64,000 nucleotides of DNA from Pseudocolwellia sp049933045 (GCF_049933045.1 NZ_CP187926.1:1240001-1304000), one strand, 5' to 3'; shown: positions 28,130 through 38,588, numbered from the stretch's first letter. A program made the numbers and translations. Notes: generated from the sequence alone by a model not told the origin.

Positions 28130-29017
28130 TTATTTAACTAACCTGTTTAGAAATTTTAACTTAAGAACACCTGTTGTTAGCGCTACGCCAGATAAAATAA
28201 GCGCGGCACCGAATATAGTCCATTGATTAATAGTTTCGCCTAGAAATATCATGCTCCAAGTGATCCCAAAAACAGGGATCAAATAGGTAACAGAAATTGT
28301 TTTAGTTGGTCCAATGACCGCAATTAATCTGAAAAATATAGTGTAAGCGATACCCGTACACAATATGCCTAACGTGATCACTGATAATATGGCTGGTGAT
28401 GAAGGGATAGCATCAGGTAAGAAAAATAAACTTATGGGTAATAAAAGTACTGTTGCGCTGATCTGACTACCAGCGGCTAATGCTATAGAGCTAATTCCAC
28501 CTAAATACATTTTTGTATAACTTGCTGATATGCCATAACACAAAGCCGCCACCATAACGGCTATCGTTGGCAGTAGCACATTAGTATTTTCATCTAATAT
28601 TTTATCAAACATCAAAAAGTACACGCCTAAGAATCCTATGCATATACCTAAAATAGCACTCAAACTTAACGTATCTTTCAACCAAAAATAAGCTACTAAT
28701 GCGCCAAACATAGGCGTTGTGCCATTTAATACTGCAGTATTACCTGCTGAAAGGGTTAATGTCGCCCAGCCAAATAATACAAAAGGGATTGCGGTATTGA
28801 GTGAGCCAACAATAAATATTTTGCCCCAGTAACCTGATAACGCCGATTGTTTTTTAGCTATATATAAAAGAGGTATTAAGAATAAGCTGGCTACTAATGT
28901 ACGCATTGCCATAAATAGAAAAGGTCCAAATTCACTACCTCCTATTTTCATGAAGATAAATGAAGAACCCCAAATGGCAGCGAGTAACGGCAGTTCTATA
29001 AATGGTCTAGTTTTCAT
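28130..29017 (-). CDS. EamA/DMT-family transporter
   Basis: A 295-residue, ten-helix inner-membrane protein with two EamA repeats, including LPLLAAIWGSSFIFMKIGG and GTTPMFGALVAYFWLKD in the first and YLIPVFGITWSMIFLGE in the second. Such carriers export amino acids or other metabolites; the substrate cannot be told. It starts 2 bp after the trmO stop codon. Confidence 0.88.
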   Translation of the reverse strand: MKTRPFIELPLLAAIWGSSFIFMKIGGSEFGPFLFMAMRTLVASLFLIPLLYIAKKQSALSGYWGKIFIVGSLNTAIPFVLFGWATLTLSAGNTAVLNGTTPMFGALVAYFWLKDTLSLSAILGICIGFLGVYFLMFDKILDENTNVLLPTIAVMVAALCYGISASYTKMYLGGISSIALAAGSQISATVLLLPISLFFLPDAIPSSPAILSVITLGILCTGIAYTIFFRLIAVIGPTKTISVTYLIPVFGITWSMIFLGETINQWTIFGAALILSGVALTTGVLKLKFLNRLVK

Positions 29018-29019
29018 TT

Positions 29020-29781
29020 TTAAATATCATTATTTTTTAAGTCATTTATAGAAGTAATATTTATTACGTTAATCTCAGATAGAGAAACAAATTGCCATTG
29101 AATATTTAAGTTATAAAGCGCCATGCCATACACCTTATCGTCTTGCTTGTTTTTTTTATAAGCAGGTCGGGGATCTTGTTCAAGTACTTGATGTATAAAC
29201 GCTTCAAGTTCTGGGTATTCTTTGTTTAATGTTCTTAATGACTCTTTAGCTTGGCTGTTAAAGCTAACCCTAATGCTTTTATCAGGCGTTTCTTGTGCGT
29301 AGCTAGCTTGTGCATCTATTAAGGCATCTGAATAGGGGATATAAGGTTTGATGTCGATAACAGGTGTGCCATCCAACAAATCTAATCCTGAAATACTCAG
29401 CACTACATTTTTAGATTTTTTAGGACAGTCTTTATTGGTAATAACATCAATGCTATCAAGCTTAACGACCGACATTCCTAAAGGATTGGGTCTAAAAGTA
29501 GAACGTGAAGCTAGAGCGCCAATTTTAGCATTGCCACCTAAGCGAGGCGGTCTTACTAGAGGTTTCCAGCCTTGTTCTTGAGTACCATGAAAAATGAATA
29601 TCACCCAGATATGACTAAAAGCTTCTAGCCCTCTCACAAGTTCAGGAGTATTCGCATCACCTAATAAAGTAATACTGCCTTTAGCTGCACTCACTAAACC
29701 AGGTTGTCGAGGTATAGCAAACTTTTCTTTATAAGGAGAGGAAACCTTGCCAATGTAATTTAACGCTATGCTGTTAGGCAT
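29020..29781 (-). CDS. trmO: tRNA (adenine-N6)-methyltransferase TrmO (TsaA family)
   Basis: TrmO methylates the threonylcarbamoyl-adenosine at position 37 of some tRNAs using S-adenosylmethionine. The 253-residue protein has the beta-barrel domain signature SPYKEKFAIPRQPGLV near the N-terminus, EAFSHIWVIFIFH, and RSTFRPNPLGMSVVKL, then the DIKPYIPYSDA motif and the C-terminal lobe. It lies 4 bp after rcsF. Confidence 0.92.
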   Translation of the reverse strand: MPNSIALNYIGKVSSPYKEKFAIPRQPGLVSAAKGSITLLGDANTPELVRGLEAFSHIWVIFIFHGTQEQGWKPLVRPPRLGGNAKIGALASRSTFRPNPLGMSVVKLDSIDVITNKDCPKKSKNVVLSISGLDLLDGTPVIDIKPYIPYSDALIDAQASYAQETPDKSIRVSFNSQAKESLRTLNKEYPELEAFIHQVLEQDPRPAYKKNKQDDKVYGMALYNLNIQWQFVSLSEINVINITSINDLKNNDI

Positions 29782-29785
29782 GTTA

Positions 29786-30181
29786 CTACTTCGACGAGGT
29801 AGGTTTTAAATAATAAGCTTGTCCGTAACATACTGTTGTAGCGATACATTGCTTTGCTGTACTGCCACCTGTAAGCATAGTGCAGCCCGAGAACACGATC
29901 GCATTTGCTTTAAGCTCACTGGCTTTTTTACGAGCATCTGTTCTAGCGATAACTTCATCAGGTTTTGCGTGATGTGCTTTAAGTTGACAATCTTCACCTT
30001 CAACTACGCCTAGGTATTTATGTGGGCCAGTAATATCAGTAATCGATGGATAAATCTTAACTTTTGACGGGGCAAAGTAGTTGGTAAAATTTTCTGCATC
30101 TAAATTGGTACTCGTATCAAATTTACTACTACAGCTTGCTAGCAATGATAAGGCGAGTAAGGTTAAAAGTGTGTTTTTCAT
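29786..30181 (-). CDS. rcsF: RcsF-like outer-membrane lipoprotein
   Basis: A 131-residue lipoprotein with signal MKNTLLTLLALSLLASC and four further Cys (GEDCQ, SGCTM, KQCIATTVC) arranged as in RcsF, where they form two disulfides. RcsF senses envelope damage and signals to the Rcs phosphorelay; the next gene order rcsF-trmO is also seen in enterobacteria. No other Rcs gene is in the window. Confidence 0.85.
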   Translation of the reverse strand: MKNTLLTLLALSLLASCSSKFDTSTNLDAENFTNYFAPSKVKIYPSITDITGPHKYLGVVEGEDCQLKAHHAKPDEVIARTDARKKASELKANAIVFSGCTMLTGGSTAKQCIATTVCYGQAYYLKPTSSK

Positions 30182-30295
30182 TGCAGTTCCATTTAGGTAG
30201 TTGGAGAATTAAACCATTAGCGAATTACTAAGAGTTATTTTTGGAAATAAAGTGTTAAAAAGTCATGCTTGAAAACTAACTGTTAAATATTAGCT

Positions 30296-30333
30296 GTCAA
30301 ATACAAATAAGGCGAACACAGGTTCGCCTTATT
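30296..30333 (-). terminator. Terminator after metG
   Basis: AATAAGGCGAAC (30306-30317) pairs perfectly with GTTCGCCTTATT (30322-30333) around a 4-base loop. On the minus strand it is followed by TTTGTATTT, 28 bp after the metG stop codon. Confidence 0.85.
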
Positions 30334-30361
30334 ATTTTACCTGTTTTTAACTGAGCTAAGG

Positions 30362-32482
30362 TTACTTAACTCGCATGCCAGGTTGAGCTCCGTCTTCTGG
30401 ATTTAATATCCATAAGTCTTCACCACCAGGCCCTGCTGCTAATACCATGCCTTCTGACATACCAAAGCGCATTTTACGAGGTGCTAGGTTAGCAACCATA
30501 ACAGTTAACTTACCTACAAGATCTTCAGGTTGATAAGCTGATTTAATGCCAGCGAATACTTGGCGAGTTTCACCGCCTTCAACTGAATCTAAAGCAAGTT
30601 CTAATCTTAATAGCTTATCTGCTTTTTCAACATGTTCAGCTTTAACAATTTTGGCGATACGTAAATCAATTTTAGCAAAGTCTTCAAAACTAATTTCTGG
30701 TGAAATAGGATCTGATGCTAACGGGTTATTGAAATCCATTGTTGGTTTCTCTACCGCAGCTGGTTTTTTCTTTTTCTCTTTTGCTGGTTTTGTTTTTTCT
30801 TCTGTAACAGCAAGATTGTCTTTCGACGCATCTGTCATTGCATTGATTTTATCCATATCAACACGCTGCAACAAAGCTTTAAACTTATTGATTTTATGAT
30901 CCGTCAATAAAACCTTATGACCTTCCCAAAGTAATTCATCATTTAAGAATACTTCAGTGCTTTCAGCAAGCTTAGGTAAAACAGGTTTTAAGTAAATCAT
31001 TAATGTACGGAACATATTAATACCAAGAGAACAAATATCTTGTACTTCTTGCTGTTTAGTTTCGTCTTTAACAAGTTGCCACGGTTCTTTTATCGCAATG
31101 TATTCATTAACTTTATCAGCTAATGCCATTATTTCACGCATACCACGACTGAATTCACGATTTTCGTAATGTTGAGCAATACTGTCGCCAGCATTCATTA
31201 CTTCGTCAGCTAAGGCTTGGTCATCAATATTTGTAGATAACATGCCATCGAAACGTTTAGATATAAAGCTCGCACAACGAGACGCGATGTTAACTACTTT
31301 ACCTACCAAGTCAGAATTCACACGTTGTGCAAAATCTTCTAGGTTTAAATCTAAGTCATCAATACGGCTAGTTAATTTAGCTGCGTAGTAATAACGTAAA
31401 TACTCTGGGTTTAAATGATCTAAATAAGTACGACCTTTAATAAAGGTGCCTTTTGATTTAGACATTTTAGCGCCATTAACTGTAACAAAACCATGAGCAA
31501 ATACAGAAGTAGGTTTACGGTAGCCAGCGCCTTCTAACATTGCAGGCCAGAATAGGCTGTGGAAATAAATGATGTCTTTACCAATAAAATGATAAAGCTC
31601 AGCATCAGAATCCTTATTCCAAAAGCTATCAAAATCAATATTTGATTTATTACATAAGTTTTTAAAGCTACCCATGTAACCAATCGGTGCGTCTAACCAA
31701 ACGTAAAAGTATTTACCAGGAGCATTTGGAATTTCAAAACCAAAGTAAGGCGCATCACGACTTATATCCCATTGGTTAAGACCAGATTCAAACCATTCTG
31801 CTAGCTTGTTTGCCATTTCTTCTTGTAAAGCACCACTGCGGGTCCAGTTTTGTAGCATTTCTTCAAACGCTGGCAAATCAAAGAAGTAATGTTCTGAATC
31901 TTTTAATATCGGAGTTGCACCTGATACTACTGAACGAGGATTAATAACGTCAGTAGGTGAGTAAGTTGCACCACAGTTATCACAGCTATCGCCGTTTTCG
32001 TCTTCGCTCTTACATTTAGGGCAGGTGCCTTTAATAAAGCGATCAGGTAAAAACATACCTTTTTCTGGATCATATAATTGCGAGATAACGCGCGTCTTTA
32101 TATGTCCTTTAGCATGTAATCTGTTATAAATTTCATGTGCGAAGGTTTCATTCTCTTCACTATGCGTTGAATGATAGTTGTCGAAGCTGATATGAAAATC
32201 AGCAAAGTCAGCCATATGTTCTTCACGAACACCTGCAATCATCTCTTCAGGTGTAACACCTAATTCTTGAGCTTTAAGCATGATCGGTGTGCCATGTGCA
32301 TCATCGGCACAAACGAAATAAGTTTCATGACCACGCATTCGTTGAAAACGTACCCAAATATCTGTTTGGATATGTTCAAGTAAATGGCCTAAATGGATTG
32401 AACCATTGGCGTAAGGAAGGGCACACGTTGCTAATATTTTTCGTTTCTCAGTCGTTATCTGAGATGACTTTGATTCAGACAT
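30362..32482 (-). CDS. metG: Methionyl-tRNA synthetase
   Basis: A 706-residue class I synthetase that charges tRNA-Met. Motifs: SIHLGHLLEH (HIGH box) near residue 30, a CPKC...CDNC zinc knuckle near 159-172, and AKMSKSKGT (KMSKS) near 340. The C-terminal part has a Lys/Pro linker (KPAKEKKKKP) and the EMAP/Trbp111-like tRNA-binding domain starting at about 600 (FAKIDLRIAKIVKAEHV). The gene is divergent from mrp/apbC, as commonly in gammaproteobacteria. Confidence 0.98.
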   Translation of the reverse strand: MSESKSSQITTEKRKILATCALPYANGSIHLGHLLEHIQTDIWVRFQRMRGHETYFVCADDAHGTPIMLKAQELGVTPEEMIAGVREEHMADFADFHISFDNYHSTHSEENETFAHEIYNRLHAKGHIKTRVISQLYDPEKGMFLPDRFIKGTCPKCKSEDENGDSCDNCGATYSPTDVINPRSVVSGATPILKDSEHYFFDLPAFEEMLQNWTRSGALQEEMANKLAEWFESGLNQWDISRDAPYFGFEIPNAPGKYFYVWLDAPIGYMGSFKNLCNKSNIDFDSFWNKDSDAELYHFIGKDIIYFHSLFWPAMLEGAGYRKPTSVFAHGFVTVNGAKMSKSKGTFIKGRTYLDHLNPEYLRYYYAAKLTSRIDDLDLNLEDFAQRVNSDLVGKVVNIASRCASFISKRFDGMLSTNIDDQALADEVMNAGDSIAQHYENREFSRGMREIMALADKVNEYIAIKEPWQLVKDETKQQEVQDICSLGINMFRTLMIYLKPVLPKLAESTEVFLNDELLWEGHKVLLTDHKINKFKALLQRVDMDKINAMTDASKDNLAVTEEKTKPAKEKKKKPAAVEKPTMDFNNPLASDPISPEISFEDFAKIDLRIAKIVKAEHVEKADKLLRLELALDSVEGGETRQVFAGIKSAYQPEDLVGKLTVMVANLAPRKMRFGMSEGMVLAAGPGGEDLWILNPEDGAQPGMRVK

Positions 32483-32619
32483 ATAAAGTTTACATATTTT
32501 AGGTGGTAATTATGGGGAGAATGGTACAGAATTTAGAGATACTTTTCATTAATAATTCTTACTAAGTGACCAATTAATTCAACTGATTGGCATTAGTTGG
32601 GTAAAAGTGCATAAAATCC

Positions 32620-33717
32620 ATGTTCTCTAAGTTTTTTTCTAATAAAACAGTTACTCAAGAATCACAAGATTCTATTATGAGTTTTTTAAATGCGTACCAA
32701 TCTGATTGTTTCCCTGATGGAATTCTCAATATAAGTTCAGTGCCTACTATGGTGCTGGCTGACAACTGCATTGTTGTAAATATTGTGCTGCCTTTTCCAT
32801 GTGATGGCGAATTAGACGATATCAGCGACGCACTTACCGAATTACTTGATCACAGCACCATTATTAAACCCGATTATCAAATTAAACCTGTTAGGCAGCA
32901 TAACCTAAAAAGCATTAGTAATATTATTGCGGTAACTTCTGGTAAAGGAGGTGTGGGAAAATCGACTACGGCGGTTAACCTTGCTTATGCGCTAATAGCT
33001 GAAGGCAGTAGTGTTGGAATTTTAGATGCCGATATTTATGGTCCTTCTATACCAACAATGTTGGGTTTAAAAGGTCAGCACCCATCTTCAGATAACGGTA
33101 AGTCAATTACACCTCTTGATGCGAATGGCTTAAGTGCTATGTCGATTGGTTTATTAATAGATGAAGAAGATGCAACGGTTTGGCGTGGACCTATGGCAAG
33201 TAGAGCTTTTAGCCAACTATTGAATGAAACTCAATGGCCAGAGCTTGATTACCTTATTGTTGATATGCCACCAGGAACGGGCGATATACAATTAACTTTA
33301 TCGCAAAGTGTTCCTGTTGCTGCTGCAATTGTTGTTACAACACCACAAGATATTGCACTCACCGATGCCATTAAAGGCATTACGATGTTTGATAAAGTGA
33401 AAGTGCCAGTGTTGGGCTTAGTTGAAAACATGAGTTATCACTTATGTGAAAACTGTGGTCATCAATCACACCTTTTTGGAGAGAATGGTGGAGTTAACAC
33501 CGCGAAAAATAAAAACATTCCGCTTTTAGGACAATTACCGTTAAATATAGAGATAAGACAAGACGCAGACAATGGCCGCTCATCACTTTTAGAAAATAGC
33601 ACTAGCGATATAGCCCTGTTATACCGTAAACTAGCGCGCAATGTAGCATCTGAATTGTTTTATCAACTCGATGCAAGAAGCCCTAATACCGCAGAAATAT
33701 GTTTTGAGCCTAAGTAA
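32620..33717 (+). CDS. apbC: Iron-sulfur cluster carrier ATPase Mrp/ApbC
   Basis: A 365-residue P-loop ATPase that delivers Fe-S clusters to apoproteins. It has the deviant Walker A GKGGVGKST near 107-115, DADIYGPSIPTMLG, DMPPGTGD and the CENCGH CxxC near 280 that holds the bridging cluster. The N-terminal 90 residues form a degenerate MIP18-like domain. It is divergent from metG. Confidence 0.95.
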   Translation: MFSKFFSNKTVTQESQDSIMSFLNAYQSDCFPDGILNISSVPTMVLADNCIVVNIVLPFPCDGELDDISDALTELLDHSTIIKPDYQIKPVRQHNLKSISNIIAVTSGKGGVGKSTTAVNLAYALIAEGSSVGILDADIYGPSIPTMLGLKGQHPSSDNGKSITPLDANGLSAMSIGLLIDEEDATVWRGPMASRAFSQLLNETQWPELDYLIVDMPPGTGDIQLTLSQSVPVAAAIVVTTPQDIALTDAIKGITMFDKVKVPVLGLVENMSYHLCENCGHQSHLFGENGGVNTAKNKNIPLLGQLPLNIEIRQDADNGRSSLLENSTSDIALLYRKLARNVASELFYQLDARSPNTAEICFEPK

Positions 33718-33778
33718 ATGAAATTATTATCAATTGCTTCATCGAATCTAGCTGCAAATAACTGGTAGAAAACAACGT

Positions 33779-34372
33779 ATGAGACTCTCCGATAGAGATA
33801 TAGAAAAATCACTAGCTGATGGCAACATTATAATAGAACCAAAACCTGATGTTTCAATGATATCAGGTGTAAGTGTTGATATTAGACTAGGCAATGAGTT
33901 TAGAGTTTTTAAAGAACATACTGCGCCTTATATTGATTTAAGTGGTCCTAAAGCTGAAATGCAAAAGGCCATGAACTCAGTAATGAGTGATGAAATAACA
34001 ATTGAAGACGGCGAAGCGTTTTTCCTCCATCCAGGTGAACTTGCACTAGCTGTAACGTATGAATCAGTGACTTTACCTGATGATATTGTTGGCTGGTTAG
34101 ATGGACGTTCATCATTAGCGCGTTTAGGTTTAATGGTGCATGTTACCGCCCATAGAATCGATCCCGGGTGGTCGGGTCAAATCGTACTCGAATTTTATAA
34201 CAGCGGTAAATTACCATTGGCTTTACGTCCTAAAATGAAAATAGCCGCGTTGAACTTCGAAACTATGTCTTCAAGTGCTTTACGTCCTTATAACAAAAGA
34301 GACGATGCGAAATACAGAGGCCAGAAGGGCGCTGTAGCAAGTCGTATCAGCCAAGACGAATCTTCAAAATAG
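33779..34372 (+). CDS. dcd: dCTP deaminase
   Basis: A 197-residue enzyme converting dCTP to dUTP for thymidylate synthesis. It shows the catalytic block GRSSLARLGLMVHVTAHRIDPGWSGQIVLEFYN, with the catalytic Glu, and the N-terminal RLSDRDIEKSL. The C-terminal YRGQKGAVASRI closes the active site in the trimer. It begins 61 bp after apbC, on the same strand. Confidence 0.97.
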   Translation: MRLSDRDIEKSLADGNIIIEPKPDVSMISGVSVDIRLGNEFRVFKEHTAPYIDLSGPKAEMQKAMNSVMSDEITIEDGEAFFLHPGELALAVTYESVTLPDDIVGWLDGRSSLARLGLMVHVTAHRIDPGWSGQIVLEFYNSGKLPLALRPKMKIAALNFETMSSSALRPYNKRDDAKYRGQKGAVASRISQDESSK

Positions 34373-34480
34373 TTTCATTTAATGCAACTGTGAATAACGT
34401 CATCAAAATTACGAACGATTAAATGGACTTAAAGTAGAGCATCAAGAATGCTCTACTGTTTTTAGTTAATTAGGTGCTTC

Positions 34481-35818
34481 TTGAAATTAACATTTAAAAT
34501 ATTAGGCTTGTTCTTTCTTACTAGTATTGTTCTTATTAGTATCATTGGTCTTTTAGCTCTTCAATCACAACCTCAATTCCAGAATCAGAATACGGTAAAT
34601 GTGCAAGCAGCTACCGAAAGTAAAGCTGCCGCTAAGCGCTTTGTTGATTCACTGAGGTCAAAAAAACAACCTGTTATTTTGTCATTATCTCAAGCCGAAT
34701 TAAATGGTTTAAATGCCCTCGTAAATCGCGCATTTCCTAAAATAGTGTCTGATGTCATTATTCAAAACAAAACAGCAAAACTTAACGTTTCTGTTGAATT
34801 ACCTTTACCAAAATTCATTAAATATCTTAATGTGTCAGGTGACTTATACCCATCAAATAAAGGGTTAGAGCTAGGCGATGTTTCTATCGGTGGCTTAACA
34901 TTATCGGGCAATACCTTATTAGCGTTAACTCGCTGGACGGTTGATTCTTTTATTCAAGATGATCTCGGCACTAAAATTGTGTCTATGGTGCAATGGGTAA
35001 CGTTAAAACAAGAACATTTACGTGTTAGCTTGCTCGTGCCAGATGATATGAATCAGTTAGATCAAGGGAAATCAGGGCTTTTCGCACTAAGAGATAACTT
35101 GGCTTTATTTGGCGATGTTAACAAAGTTAAGTTTTATCACCAAGCTCTCGTTCAGCATTTAGACGCGACGCAAGACAAAACAAAATTAAACAAAGAATTA
35201 CCTTATTATCTTCAAACAATGTTTGCGCTTGCCAAGTTAAAAACCTTGAGTAATCAAGATGAAGGTAAGCCAAGTAATGCCGTACAAGAAAACTATTCTG
35301 CATTAATGGCTGTAGCCCTGTATTTTGGTTCAAACTCTTTCGAGCTGTTATTGGGTGATGTCTCAAACCTAAATGTGGCTCAGCGTAAAACGCGTACTCT
35401 GTTAAGAAGAAAAGTCACTTTACGTAATCGAGTTGATTTACAAAAACACTTTATGTATTCAGTGGCTCTACAATTATTTGGTAATAGCAAAGCAAGTGAT
35501 GCTATTGGTGAATTAAAAGAGTTTTTAGACAGCAACCCAGGTGGGAGTGGTTTTAGTTTTGCTGACTTAATGGCAGACAGAGCGGGAACCCGGTTTGCTA
35601 AATTAGCCACAACATCTGAATCATCTGCACTTAAATTACAAAACACCATTACTAATAGCTTAACTGAGAACGACTTTATGCCTTTAATACAAGGCATTCC
35701 AGAAGGCATTTCAGCGAACTTATTTAATGAAGATTATCGAGATGTTGACTCACTAAAATATAAAAACATGATTTCATTTTTAGATGGGAAACTGGCTGAG
35801 CTTTCTCTTTATAAATAA
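34481..35818 (+). CDS. Membrane-anchored protein of unknown function
   Basis: A 445-residue protein with TTG start and one N-terminal helix (residues 5-27), then a soluble part that would lie in the periplasm. The region 60-180 is beta-rich (AKLNVSVELPLPKFIKYLNVSGDLYPS), a little like AsmA-type repeats, while 200-440 is mostly helical. I do not recognise a family. It follows dcd by 108 bp with no visible terminator, and may be in the same transcript. Confidence 0.55.
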   Translation: MKLTFKILGLFFLTSIVLISIIGLLALQSQPQFQNQNTVNVQAATESKAAAKRFVDSLRSKKQPVILSLSQAELNGLNALVNRAFPKIVSDVIIQNKTAKLNVSVELPLPKFIKYLNVSGDLYPSNKGLELGDVSIGGLTLSGNTLLALTRWTVDSFIQDDLGTKIVSMVQWVTLKQEHLRVSLLVPDDMNQLDQGKSGLFALRDNLALFGDVNKVKFYHQALVQHLDATQDKTKLNKELPYYLQTMFALAKLKTLSNQDEGKPSNAVQENYSALMAVALYFGSNSFELLLGDVSNLNVAQRKTRTLLRRKVTLRNRVDLQKHFMYSVALQLFGNSKASDAIGELKEFLDSNPGGSGFSFADLMADRAGTRFAKLATTSESSALKLQNTITNSLTENDFMPLIQGIPEGISANLFNEDYRDVDSLKYKNMISFLDGKLAELSLYK

Positions 35819-36048
35819 TGTGATGACGCTTTATATTATTGATATATAATAATAAAATTAATAATCACTATAAATATCACAATATTACTTTAAGCTTTTT
35901 ACGCAGGCTAATATTAGTAAGGCATCCTATTGATTCATTTATTTAATTCGCTTTTATTGATTAGTTTTTAAAGCCAAGCTAAGCTCCGAATAACACTAGC
36001 AATATTTTATTCTTTTATATTGCTAATTTTTACTCCTAGAGGTTATTT

Positions 36049-37878
36049 TTGAATATTCCTGACATCCCTAATAATCATGCTCTGTTGATGTTAATCATCA
36101 CAGTAGTCGCTTTATATTTTTTTAGACGAGATGATATTCCTCTAGAAACTTCTTCATTAGCTGTATTGGTTATTCTTTGTTTAATTTTTACTGTTTTCCC
36201 ATTTGAAGGTAGTGCCGGGCATTTAGAGCCTTCGTCACTATTCTTTGGTTTTGGACATGAAGCACTTGTTACTGTGTGTGCTTTAATGATCATCGGACAT
36301 TCACTTGTGCGGACAGGGGCTTTAGAGCCAGTAGGGCGGAACCTAGCTAAAATATGGAAGATAAGCCCAACATTATCTTTGCTACTCACCCTTATTATTG
36401 CAGGCATGTTAAGTGCTGTTGTTAACAATACGCCAATTGTTGTGTTGTTATTACCTATATTAATCAGTGTTGCCATACGCACTAAAACCGATTCTTCTCC
36501 TATGTTACTTCCTATGGGGCTTGCAACTTTAGTTGGCGGCATGACCACCACCATAGGTACTTCAACTAACCTACTTGTAGTCAGTGTTGCTAGTGACATG
36601 GGCTTACCTCGTATCGGTATGTTTGACTTTATTGTGCCTGCTTTAATTGCTGCGGCTGTGGCCATTTCTTACTTGTGGATCATCGCACCTAAGCTACTAC
36701 CAAAAAGAAGCCCAACGTTACCTGATACATCACCACGTATATTTACAGCCTACTTAAATATAAATGAAGACAGTGACGCGAACGGTAAAACTGTTGCAGA
36801 GTTGATTAAGCTAACTGACGATCAAATGAAAATTGAGTCAATTCAGCGTAGCCCAGACAATAGAAACGTATTCCCTTTACCAGATACCTTGATAAAAGTA
36901 GGCGACCGTTTACAAGTAAATGATTACCCAGATCAATTAAAAGAGTTTGAAGCCGTTATCGGTGCAACACTTTATTCTGGTAGTCATAAAATGGATGAAG
37001 ATCATCCATTAAAAGCTGATAAACAAGTGCTTGCTGAAATTGTAGTTATACAAGCATCAGGCTTAGTAGGTAGAACCTTAAAAAATGCTAACTTTGCTCA
37101 TCGTTACGGTATTTCTGTTGTAGCTTTACATCGTGAAGGTAAAGCGATGGAAATTGGCAGACAAAGTATCGGTCACGTTGTTATTCGCACAGGTGATGTA
37201 TTACTAGTACAAGGTGAAGCAGAGCAAATTAATGATTTGAAAGAGTCTCGTGGCTTATTAATTATTGATGGCGCAGCTAACTTACCTTATACAAAGAAAG
37301 CACCTATCTCTCTTGCGGTACTCGCATTTGTGGTTTTATCAGCAGCCGTTGGTCTTGTGCCTATCGCTATAAGTTCAATGTGTGGTGTCTTGGTATTACT
37401 CGCCACTAAATGTTTAGATTGGAGCGAAATCTCTAACGCTTTAAGCACACAGGTTATATTGATTGTTGTTGCCTCTCTTGCACTTGGTTCCGCCATGATG
37501 CAAACGGGTGGAGCTGAATATATAGCGCAAGTGTTTGTTGCTGCATCGTCAGGTTTACCGCCAGCAGGTATTTTGTCAGCGTTAATGTTGTTACTCGCAG
37601 TATTAACTAATATTGTTTCTAACAACGCAGCGGCTGTTATCGGAACGCCAATTGCTGTATCAGTAGCACAACAACTAAACGTGCCAGTTGAACCTTTCAT
37701 TTTAGCGGTACTGTTTGGTGCTAACTTAAGTTATGCAACGCCTATGGCTTATAAAACCAATATCTTAGTGATGAACGCGGGTGGTTATCAATTTTCTGAC
37801 TTTATGAAAGTAGGGATACCGTTAATCATATTGATGTGGGTGGTATTATCATTCTTACTCAGTTGGTTCTATCTATAG
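36049..37878 (+). CDS. SLC13-family permease with RCK/TrkA-C regulatory domains
   Basis: A 609-residue sodium:anion symporter-like protein. About five N-terminal helices contain VVNNTPIVVLLLPI and GTSTNLLVV; a central insert (residues 225-415) holds two TrkA_C domains (the second with IVVIQASGLVGRTLKNANFAHRYGISVVALHREG); C-terminal helices include VSNNAAAVIGTPIAV. This layout is typical of sulfate/thiosulfate-type carriers (SacA/SdcS relatives); the substrate is not certain. TTG start with AGAGGT upstream. A terminator follows the gene. Confidence 0.85.
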   Translation: MNIPDIPNNHALLMLIITVVALYFFRRDDIPLETSSLAVLVILCLIFTVFPFEGSAGHLEPSSLFFGFGHEALVTVCALMIIGHSLVRTGALEPVGRNLAKIWKISPTLSLLLTLIIAGMLSAVVNNTPIVVLLLPILISVAIRTKTDSSPMLLPMGLATLVGGMTTTIGTSTNLLVVSVASDMGLPRIGMFDFIVPALIAAAVAISYLWIIAPKLLPKRSPTLPDTSPRIFTAYLNINEDSDANGKTVAELIKLTDDQMKIESIQRSPDNRNVFPLPDTLIKVGDRLQVNDYPDQLKEFEAVIGATLYSGSHKMDEDHPLKADKQVLAEIVVIQASGLVGRTLKNANFAHRYGISVVALHREGKAMEIGRQSIGHVVIRTGDVLLVQGEAEQINDLKESRGLLIIDGAANLPYTKKAPISLAVLAFVVLSAAVGLVPIAISSMCGVLVLLATKCLDWSEISNALSTQVILIVVASLALGSAMMQTGGAEYIAQVFVAASSGLPPAGILSALMLLLAVLTNIVSNNAAAVIGTPIAVSVAQQLNVPVEPFILAVLFGANLSYATPMAYKTNILVMNAGGYQFSDFMKVGIPLIILMWVVLSFLLSWFYL

Positions 37879-37920
37879 AGATAAACGCATAAATTAGCTA
37901 TTTAGATAACACAACTTACG

Positions 37921-37963
37921 AACGCTAAATTAAGTTTTATAACTGATTTAGCGTTTTATTTTT
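37921..37963 (+). terminator. Terminator after the SLC13 permease gene
   Basis: AACGCTAAAT pairs with ATTTAGCGTT around a 15-base loop and is followed by TTATTTTT, 43 bp past the stop codon. The remainder of the 318-bp gap up to 38196 holds nothing else I can support. Confidence 0.75.
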
Positions 37964-38196
37964 GCTAATAAAATACCAAAATTAAAAAGCTCAACTACAC
38001 TTATAAGAGATCTGTTTATAAAAGTTTGATTAAGGAAGGGTAACCCATTAATAACCTTGCTTATTCCCGTGAATATAAGGCTAGAGTTAACCTGGCTTAT
38101 ATTCAGACTAAATAAACAAATTGACTATAAATTGACACACTTGTGATCAGTACGTATAAATAACATATCAATCGCTTTTTGTATTATGGAGTAACA

Positions 38197-38496
38197 ATGA
38201 TTAATTATGATGACAATCGCGATTTTTATCGCATGATGATAAACAGCCAAGTTACCGTGACCATTATAGATGACGAAGTTAACTCAACTGTAATAGCTGT
38301 ATGTCGTGATTTAAGTGCAACAGGAATGGCGATTGAAATGCCGCATCCCATTGCGTTAGACACTAATGTTAGAGTACATGTTGATGCGTCTGGCGGAAGT
38401 ATTGCGTCATTAGATGTAAAAGGGAAAGTAGTACGTTGTATTCCAGAAAGCGAAGAGTGTTATTTACTTGGTATTAATATTTCAGAAATAGACTAG
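38197..38496 (+). CDS. PilZ-domain protein (probable c-di-GMP effector)
   Basis: The frame is open from 38179, but the ATG at 38197 follows ATGGAGTAACA, a good ribosome site, and gives 99 residues. The protein is a single PilZ domain with an N-terminal Arg (DFYRMM) and the D-x-S-x-x-G motif CRDLSATGMAIEM. The N-terminal RxxxR half is incomplete (only one Arg fits), so c-di-GMP binding is possible but not certain. It is a stand-alone gene. Confidence 0.75.
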   Translation: MINYDDNRDFYRMMINSQVTVTIIDDEVNSTVIAVCRDLSATGMAIEMPHPIALDTNVRVHVDASGGSIASLDVKGKVVRCIPESEECYLLGINISEID

Positions 38497-38544
38497 TTGA
38501 TTTGAACTTATATGTCACACTTGTGTGTTTTGCAAAGTATTTAA

Positions 38545-38588
38545 GTTAACGATAGCTCAGTAGAACTATCGTTAACCTTAATTTTTAT
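38545..38588 (+). terminator. Terminator-like hairpin after the PilZ gene
   Basis: GTTAACGATAG (38545-38555) pairs with CTATCGTTAAC (38566-38576); AATTTTTAT follows. A further imperfect hairpin lies at 38592-38636. Confidence 0.65.
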